From an uncultured Prevotellaceae bacterium (GTDB lineage Bacteria > Bacteroidota > Bacteroidia > Bacteroidales > Bacteroidaceae), in NCBI GenBank assembly GCA_902779455.1, contig CACZBS010000005.1, positions 62,001 to 126,000 of the forward strand: a stretch of 64,000 nt of DNA, given 5' to 3'. The translations under genes and the position numbers were made by a program. Positions 58,630 through 64,000 of the stretch are shown piece by piece. The notes below the pieces were generated by a model that had not been told where the DNA came from, did no database searches, and saw nothing but the letters and a program-made list of their open reading frames with translations. Position 1 is the stretch's first letter. The number at the start of each line of letters is the position of its first letter.

Positions 58630-59079
58630 ATGCGTTTCTTGGGAAACATCGAAGCAAAGGTCGACGCCAAAGGTCGCGTCTTCCTGCCCGCCGCCTTCCG
58701 CAAAGTGCTGCAGACGGCCGGCGAGGAGACGCTCGTGATGCGCAAGGATGTGCATCAGCGCTGCCTCGTGCTCTATCCCGAGAGCGCCTGGAACCGCAAG
58801 ATGGACGCTCTGCTTGCCAAGGTGAACGAGTGGGACGACGTCGGGCAGCAGGTGGTGCGGCAGTACGTGTCGGAGGCCGAGGTGCTGACGCTCGACGGCA
58901 ACGGGCGTTTCCTGATCCAGAAGCGCTATCTCCAGATGGCCGACATCGAGCAGTCGGTGCGCTTCATCGGCATGAACGACGTCATCGAGATATGGGCCCA
59001 GGAGAAGACCGCGGAGCCGTTCCTCAGCCAGGAGGACTTCGCGGCGAAGCTGAAAGCCATCATGACAGCCAACACATGA
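58630..59079 (+). CDS. mraZ: Transcriptional regulator MraZ
   Basis: 149 residues with two AbrB-like swapped-hairpin halves: MRFLGNIEAKVDAKGRVFLPAAFRK (1-25) and the second DGNGRFLIQKRYLQMADIEQSVRFIGMNDVIEIW (about 98-131). MraZ binds DNA as a ring-shaped octamer and controls the division and cell-wall cluster. It heads the cluster, with probable binding sites just upstream. Stop is 7 bp before the rsmH ATG. Confidence 0.95.
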   Translation: MRFLGNIEAKVDAKGRVFLPAAFRKVLQTAGEETLVMRKDVHQRCLVLYPESAWNRKMDALLAKVNEWDDVGQQVVRQYVSEAEVLTLDGNGRFLIQKRYLQMADIEQSVRFIGMNDVIEIWAQEKTAEPFLSQEDFAAKLKAIMTANT

Positions 59080-59086
59080 ATAGGAA

Positions 59087-60007
59087 ATGATTAAGACGGC
59101 AGAAACATATCACGTATCTGTTCTACTGAACGAGAGTGTTGGCGGGCTGGACATCCAGCCCGACGGCATTTACGTAGACGTGACCTTCGGCGGCGGCGGC
59201 CACTCGCGCGAGATCCTGCGGCGGCTGGGCCCCGGGGGCCGGCTGTTCGGCTTCGATCAGGACGAGGATGCCGAGAAGAACATCGTCGGCGACCAGCGCT
59301 TCACGTTCGTGCGCAGCAACTTCCGCTACCTGAAGCAGTGGATGCGCTACTACGGCGTGGAGCAGATCGACGGTCTGCTGGCCGACCTGGGCGTCTCGTC
59401 GCACCACTTCGACGACCCCGAGCGGGGCTTCTCGTTCCGCTTCGACGAGGCTGCGCTCGACATGCGCATGAACAAGCGGGCCGGCATGACGGCCGCCGAC
59501 GTGGTCAATGGCTACACGGAGGAGCAGCTGGCCGACGTGTTCTATCTCTACGGCGAGCTGAAGCAGGCCCGCCGCATTGCCGCCGCACTGGTGAAGGCCC
59601 GCCAGCAGGCGCCCATCCTGACCATCGGACAGCTGCTGCGGGCCACGGAGCAGATCTTTGCCCGCGAACGCGAGAAGAAGGAAGTGACCAAGCTCTTCCA
59701 GGCCTTGCGCATCGAGGTGAACCACGAGATGGCGGCCCTGCGCGAGATGCTGCTCGGCGCCTGCCGTCTGCTGCGCCCGGGCGGCCGCCTGAGCGTCATC
59801 ACCTACCACTCGCTCGAGGATCGCATCGTTAAGAACGTCATGCGCTCGGGCAACGCCGAGGGCAGGGTGGAGCAGGACTTCTACGGCCGCATCCAGTCGC
59901 CCCTCCACCTTATATATAATAGGGTGATCACGCCGTCGGCCGAGGAGCTCGAGCAGAATCCGCGCAGCCGCAGCGCCAAGCTGAGAATAGCCGAGAAGAC
60001 AGAATAG
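59087..60007 (+). CDS. rsmH: 16S rRNA m4C1402 methyltransferase RsmH
   Basis: 306 residues. YHVSVLLNESVGGL start, SAM-binding VDVTFGGGGHSREIL (30-44), GLLADLGVSSHHFDDPERGFSF (about 96-117), and the C-terminal SVITYHSLEDRIVKNVMR are all classic. It methylates N4 of C1402 in the ribosomal P site. It sits at its normal place behind mraZ; the next gene (ftsL-like) starts 33 bp downstream. Confidence 0.97.
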   Translation: MIKTAETYHVSVLLNESVGGLDIQPDGIYVDVTFGGGGHSREILRRLGPGGRLFGFDQDEDAEKNIVGDQRFTFVRSNFRYLKQWMRYYGVEQIDGLLADLGVSSHHFDDPERGFSFRFDEAALDMRMNKRAGMTAADVVNGYTEEQLADVFYLYGELKQARRIAAALVKARQQAPILTIGQLLRATEQIFAREREKKEVTKLFQALRIEVNHEMAALREMLLGACRLLRPGGRLSVITYHSLEDRIVKNVMRSGNAEGRVEQDFYGRIQSPLHLIYNRVITPSAEELEQNPRSRSAKLRIAEKTE

Positions 60008-60040
60008 GAAGAAGATTTTCATCGCAGACCATAACCGATT

Positions 60041-60508
60041 ATGAAGGAAGACGAGAAGACCATAGACCCGCAGGCCGCTGAGCCGGCAGCCCAGCCCGAC
60101 GCCACCCCCCAGGAGGAGAAAGAGGAGGGGCAGCCCACCGCCCTGGAGCAGATGCGGCAGCAGGCCCGCGAGAGCGACGACGCTCCCATCGGGTCGCTGA
60201 CGCTGAAGCAGATCGTGGGCGGCGACTATCTGTTGCTGCTCGTGCGCAACCATATCTGGCTCATCGTGCTCATCGTCATGATTACGACCGTCTACGTCGG
60301 ATTCCGCTATCAGTGTCAGCAGGACATGATCGAGATCGACCGCCTGGAGAAGGAACTGACCGACTCCAAATATAAGGCCATGTCGAGCTCCAGCAACCTG
60401 ACGGAGCTCTGCCGCCAGAGCCATGTGCTGCAGGTGCTCCGGGCCAACCGCGACAGTCTGCTGCGCATCAGCGACCAGCCGCCCTATAAGATTGAGGTGG
60501 AAGAATAG
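60041..60508 (+). CDS. FtsL-like cell division protein
   Basis: 155 residues: an acidic, Pro/Gln-rich cytoplasmic tail (1-45), one TM helix (about 66-86, NHIWLIVLIVMITTVYVGF) and a short periplasmic coiled coil (DMIEIDRLEKELTDSKYKAMSSS). The position between rsmH and ftsI and the topology fit FtsL, which with FtsB and FtsQ regulates the septal synthase. Sequence alone is weak because FtsL diverges quickly; the long N-terminal tail is usual in Bacteroidetes. Confidence 0.82.
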   Translation: MKEDEKTIDPQAAEPAAQPDATPQEEKEEGQPTALEQMRQQARESDDAPIGSLTLKQIVGGDYLLLLVRNHIWLIVLIVMITTVYVGFRYQCQQDMIEIDRLEKELTDSKYKAMSSSSNLTELCRQSHVLQVLRANRDSLLRISDQPPYKIEVEE

Positions 60509-60510
60509 AG

Positions 60511-60575
60511 GGTTGAAGGAGGAAGGATGAAGGTTGATGGGTCGGCTTTGCCGAGGATGAAGGTGGAAGGTTGAA
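60511..60575. repeat. Heptamer blocks between ftsL-like gene and ftsI
   Basis: GGTTGAA, GGAGGAA, GGATGAA, GGTTGAT (60511-60538), then a 16-nt spacer with TCGGCTTTGCCGA, then GGATGAA, GGTGGAA, GGTTGAA (60555-60575). Confidence 0.88.
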
Positions 60576-60624
60576 GGACATCGGCCTTGAAGCATTAAGA
60601 TTAAACATCATAATACAGACAGAA

Positions 60625-62757
60625 GTGAGTAAGTTCGAGAAGACAAAGGTGATGAAGCGCTACATGGTGATCGTCGTGGTGCTGACCCTGCTGGGACTGG
60701 CAGTCATCGGCAAGGCAGGCTATACAATGACCGCCAAGAAGGAATACTGGACGCAGGTGGCCGACCGTCTGAAGAGCGACAGCGACAGCGTGCGCCCCAA
60801 CCGCGGCAACATCTTCAGCTGCGACGGTCAGCTGCTGGCCAGCAGCATTCCCGAATACAAGATCTTCATGGACTATCAGGCCGGCGGAGGCGAGGACACG
60901 GCATGGGTGCGCCAGCGCGACAGCATCTGGGCGGCCGACCTCGACAGCCTCTGCCGCGGACTTCACGAGATATTCCCCGACAAGTCGGCCGCTGAGTTCC
61001 GCCAGCGCCTCGTCGAGGGCAAGCAGAAACGGCTGCAGAACGGCACCGTCGGCGCCCGCCACTGGCCCGTCTGGCGCCGTAAGATCAGCTACAACACGTT
61101 CTGCGAGGTGCGCCAGCTGCCCTACTTCAACCTGCCGCCGAACAAGGGCGGCTTCCACTGGGAGAAGTTCGAGGCCCGCCGACGCCCCTTCGGCACGCTG
61201 GCCGAGCGCACCATCGGCGACATCCGCTCCTTCGAGGGCGGCAAGGACACGGCCCGCTTCGGCATCGAGCTGAGCTACGACTCGATCCTGCGCGGCCACC
61301 ACGGACTGGAGCGCAAGCAGAAAGTGCTCAACAAGTTTGTCAACATCACCCTCGCACCGCCCGTCGACGGTGCCGACGTCATCACCACCATCGACGTGGG
61401 CATGCAGGACCTGGCCGAGCAGGCCCTGCTCGAGGAGCTCCACAAGGACAACGCCTCGATGGGCGTGGCCATCCTGATGGAGGTGCAGACGGGCGACGTC
61501 AAGGCCATCGTCAACATGCGCAAGGGCGAGGACGGCATCTATCGCGAGATCTACAACGACGCCATCAGCTACCGCTGCGAGCCCGGCTCGGTGTTCAAGA
61601 CGGCCTCGATGCTCGTCGCACTGGACGACGGCGTGGTCGACACGAACTACGTCATCCACACCGGAAGCGGCATCATGCGCATGCATGGCGCCAACATGAA
61701 GGACCACAACTGGCACCGCGGCGGCTACGGCGACATCAACGTCGCCCGCGCACTGGAGGTCAGCTCGAACATCGGCGTCAGCTATGTCATCGACAACTTC
61801 TACGGCAAGGACCCCACGCGCTATGTCAACGGACTCTATCGCGTCGGCATCGGCCAGGACCTGGGGCTGGCCATCAAGGGCTATCTGCCCCCGAAGATCC
61901 GCATGCCGGATACGAAGACGACCAACAAGGCGCTCTACTGGAGCAAGACGACGCTGCCCTGGATGTCAATTGGTTATGAGACGCAGATCGCGCCCATCAA
62001 CACCGTGACGTTCTATAACGCCATCGCCAACAACGGCCGCATGATGCGCCCCCGATTCGTCAAGCGCATCGAGAAGGACGGCGAGGTGATCCTCGAGACG
62101 CAGCCCGAGGTCATCAAGGAGCAGATAGCCAAGCCCTCGTCGATCGCGACGATGCAGACCATCCTGCGCCACGTCGTCAGCCAGGGACTGGGGCGCAAGG
62201 CCGGCAGCCATTCGTTCCAGGTCAGCGGCAAGACGGGCACGGCCCAGGTGTCGCAGGGCGGCGCCGGCTATCGCTCGGGGCAGATGTGGTACTGGCTGTC
62301 GTTCTGCGGCTATTTCCCCAGCGATGCGCCCCGCTATTCGTGCATCGTCTGCCTGAAGAAGCCCGGACTGCCCGCCTCGGGCGGCGGCATGGCCGGTGCC
62401 GTCTTCCATCACATCTCGGAGGGCGTCATGGCCAAGAACCTGAAGCTCAGCGTCGAGGATGCCCGCGACTCGCTCTCCTCGTTCACCCCCGACGTGAAGC
62501 AGGGCAACCGCCGCGCCACTGACTACGTGCTCCGTGAGTTGGGCGTCAAGGGCAGCGAGGCGACGCTCTTGCAAGCCGAGCAGCCAGAGAAGGGCGTGCC
62601 CAACCTCGTCGGCATGGGTGCGCGCGACGCCGTCTACACGCTTGAGCGTCATGGTCTGCGGGCTCATCTGTCGGGCACGGGTCGCGTGCGCCATCAGAGC
62701 ATGGCGCCCGGCAGCCCGGTCGTGAAGGGTGCCACCTGCGATCTCGCGCTGGAGTGA
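60625..62757 (+). CDS. ftsI: Septal peptidoglycan transpeptidase (PBP, FtsI) with PASTA domain
   Basis: 710 residues from GTG 60625, chosen because it gives VSKFEKTKVMKRYMV, the start seen in related proteins; ATG 60652 is the alternative. TM helix at about 13-32, dimerisation domain (PNRGNIFSCDGQLLASSIPEY), transpeptidase with active Ser322 in GSVFKTA, SSN (VSSNIGV), and KTGTAQVS (about 535). A C-terminal PASTA domain (about 655-708: GVPNLVGMGARDAVYTLERHG) is present, as usual in Bacteroidetes. It crosslinks septal peptidoglycan. Confidence 0.93.
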   Translation: MSKFEKTKVMKRYMVIVVVLTLLGLAVIGKAGYTMTAKKEYWTQVADRLKSDSDSVRPNRGNIFSCDGQLLASSIPEYKIFMDYQAGGGEDTAWVRQRDSIWAADLDSLCRGLHEIFPDKSAAEFRQRLVEGKQKRLQNGTVGARHWPVWRRKISYNTFCEVRQLPYFNLPPNKGGFHWEKFEARRRPFGTLAERTIGDIRSFEGGKDTARFGIELSYDSILRGHHGLERKQKVLNKFVNITLAPPVDGADVITTIDVGMQDLAEQALLEELHKDNASMGVAILMEVQTGDVKAIVNMRKGEDGIYREIYNDAISYRCEPGSVFKTASMLVALDDGVVDTNYVIHTGSGIMRMHGANMKDHNWHRGGYGDINVARALEVSSNIGVSYVIDNFYGKDPTRYVNGLYRVGIGQDLGLAIKGYLPPKIRMPDTKTTNKALYWSKTTLPWMSIGYETQIAPINTVTFYNAIANNGRMMRPRFVKRIEKDGEVILETQPEVIKEQIAKPSSIATMQTILRHVVSQGLGRKAGSHSFQVSGKTGTAQVSQGGAGYRSGQMWYWLSFCGYFPSDAPRYSCIVCLKKPGLPASGGGMAGAVFHHISEGVMAKNLKLSVEDARDSLSSFTPDVKQGNRRATDYVLRELGVKGSEATLLQAEQPEKGVPNLVGMGARDAVYTLERHGLRAHLSGTGRVRHQSMAPGSPVVKGATCDLALE

Positions 62758-62771
62758 TCATCCCGAAGTTC

Positions 62772-62827
62772 GGAATATCGAAATATCGAAATATCGGAAT
62801 ATCGTAATAACGAAATATCGTTATATC
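62772..62827. repeat. Seven octamer units between ftsI and murE
   Basis: GGAATATC, GAAATATC (twice), GGAATATC, GTAATAAC, GAAATATC, GTTATATC in exact 8-nt register. AT-rich, unlike the surrounding genes. Confidence 0.9.
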
Positions 62828-62863
62828 GAATCTTGAAAAAAGAGAATAAAAGAACAAAACAAT

Positions 62864-64000
62864 ATGAAACTGAGTGAAATCATCAAGAATGTGGCGGTGA
62901 AGACCATCGTGGGCCCGGCGGATGTCGACATCAACGACGTCGACATCGACTCGCGACGCGTGGCCGCTGGCCATCTCTTCGTGGCCATCAAGGGCACGCA
63001 GACCGACGGCCATCAGTATATCGGCAAAGCCATTGAGCAGGGGGCGGCCGCCGTCCTGTGCGAGGAGCTGCCCGAGGAGCGGACGGAGGGCGTCACCTTC
63101 GTGCAGGTGGACTCGACGGAGGCTGCCGTCGGCCCCGTGGCTACGGCCTTCCAGGGCTATCCCTCGGAGCAGCTGAAGCTGGTCGGCGTCACCGGCACCA
63201 ACGGCAAGACCACCATCGCCACCTTATTATATAATATGTTCCGCCGGCTGGGCTATCGCTGCGGACTGCTCTCCACCGTCTGCAACTACATCGAGGACGA
63301 GGCCGTGCCCGCCTCGCACACCACGCCTGACCCCATCGAACTCAACCGCCTGCTGCGCCGCATGGTCGACGCCGGCTGCCAGTATGTGTTCATGGAGTGC
63401 TCCAGCCACGCCATCGCCCAGCAGCGCATCGGCGGGCTCCGCTTTGCCGGCGGCATCTTCACCAACCTGACCCGCGACCACCTGGACTATCATAAGACGG
63501 TCGAGAACTATCGCAACGCCAAGAAGGCCTTCTTCGACATGCTGCCCAAGGGCTCGTTTGCCATCACTAACGCCGACGACAAGAACGGCCTGTTCATGGT
63601 GCAGAACACACGGGCCAAGGTGAAGACCTACTCCGTGCGCCAGATGGCCGACTTCCGCGCCCGCATCGTCGAGTGCCACTTCGAGGGCATGTATCTCGAG
63701 ATCGACGGTCGCGAGGTGGGCGTGCAGTTCATCGGAAAGTTCAACGTGTCGAATCTGCTGGCCGTCTATGGCGCCGCCGTCATGCTGGGCCAGCAGCCTG
63801 AGGACGTGCTCGTCGTCATGAGCACCTTGCACAGCGTGGCCGGACGCCTGGAGCCCATCCATTCGCCTGAAGGATTCACGGCCGTCGTCGACTATGCCCA
63901 CACGCCCGACGCCCTCGAGAATGTGCTCAAGGCTATCCATGAGGTGCTCGACGGCAAGGAGGGCAAGATCATCACCGTCTGCGGCGCAGGCGGCAACCGC
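62864..64000 (+). CDS. murE: UDP-MurNAc-tripeptide synthetase MurE (partial, runs off window)
   Basis: First 379 codons, open to the window edge. Motifs: [15 protein letters not shown] (about 44-58), the P-loop [10 protein letters not shown] (about 108-117), STVCNYI and [17 protein letters not shown] and [18 protein letters not shown] (about 344-353). The typical MurE HTTP and DYAHTP motifs distinguish it from MurF and MurC. It adds the third residue, probably meso-diaminopimelate in Bacteroidales, though the specificity loop is outside the window. It follows ftsI in the dcw cluster. Confidence 0.95.
   Translation, partial: MKLSEIIKNVAVKTIVGPADVDINDVDIDSRRVAAGHLFVAIKGTQTDGHQYIGKAIEQGAAAVLCEELPEERTEGVTFVQVDSTEAAVGPVATAFQGYPSEQLKLVGVTGTNGKTTIATLLYNMFRRLGYRCGLLSTVCNYIEDEAVPASHTTPDPIELNRLLRRMVDAGCQYVFMECSSHAIAQQRIGGLRFAGGIFTNLTRDHLDYHKTVENYRNAKKAFFDMLPKGSFAITNADDKNGLFMVQNTRAKVKTYSVRQMADFRARIVECHFEGMYLEIDGREVGVQFIGKFNVSNLLAVYGAAVMLGQQPEDVLVVMSTLHSVAGRLEPIHSPEGFTAVVDYAHTPDALENVLKAIHEVLDGKEGKIITVCGAGGNR

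Overview
The window looks like a chromosomal segment of a GC-rich Bacteroidales bacterium, most likely a Prevotella-type gut or rumen species. Supporting signs are Bacteroidetes promoters (TTTG about 19-20 nt upstream of TAnnTTTG), streptopain-type (C10) proteases, many secreted proteins that end in a shared 'YDLQGRR...GLYIxxGKKxxR/K' tail, a glsB-glsA type lipid acyltransferase pair, and a Bacteroidetes-style mraZ-rsmH-ftsL-ftsI-murE cluster. No identity at species level can be claimed from sequence reading alone.

Layout. 1-2 kb: C-terminal end of a serpin and a TPR/HTH lipoprotein regulator. 2-5.3 kb (minus): YjbR-like protein, Sel1-repeat protein and gyrB. 5.5-22.3 kb (minus): a run of seven large secreted proteins (two C10 peptidases among them) plus a 66-residue peptide, nearly all secreted products sharing the C-terminal tag. 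22.4-23.8 kb: rpsT, tRNA-Glu(UUC) and recO. 24.1-25.8 kb: GH5 glucanase with the same tag. 26.0-31.5 kb: an insertion bracketed by an IS982-like remnant and a 143-bp MITE with the same termini; it holds two related AraC-type regulators and an AT-richer secreted protein with a dockerin-like end. 31.7-38.6 kb: GH29 fucosidase, lutABC lactate oxidation genes (with a four-helix-bundle gene inside) and divergent lactate permease. 38.7-44.3 kb: DUF3667 membrane protein, and the dut-TPR-DUF4292-EnvC operon. 44.8-50.5 kb: a complete RND efflux operon (adaptor, pump, TolC-like) with a divergent AraC regulator. 51.6-57.9 kb: dGTPase, a beta-helix secreted protein, a gene broken by an in-frame UAG, and the glsB-glsA acyltransferase pair. 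58.5-64 kb: start of the division and cell-wall (dcw) cluster, running off the window inside murE.

How the parts fit. The secreted set (C10 proteases, GH5, GH29, beta-helix protein, adhesin-like proteins) points to a surface and secreted polymer-degrading lifestyle. The lut/lctP block gives lactate uptake and oxidation. The housekeeping genes (gyrB, rpsT, recO, dut, dgt, dcw) are ordinary.

The most unusual content is repetitive DNA. (1) Blocks of 4-5 imperfect heptamers occur between genes and also in frame inside coding regions (both C10 peptidases, a TPR protein, the TolC-like protein and the RND pump), in one case encoding the core of a signal peptide. (2) Five copies of an approximately 95-160 bp element have C-rich/G-rich ends with G-quadruplex potential. 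(3) Four copies of a palindrome have a conserved GTAATATA centre and a GGGG or CCCC loop. (4) Several long inverted repeats are present. These, the IS/MITE pair and the interrupted gene at 55.4-56.0 kb are the places worth a second look. No CRISPR array, prophage, rRNA or riboswitch was recognised.
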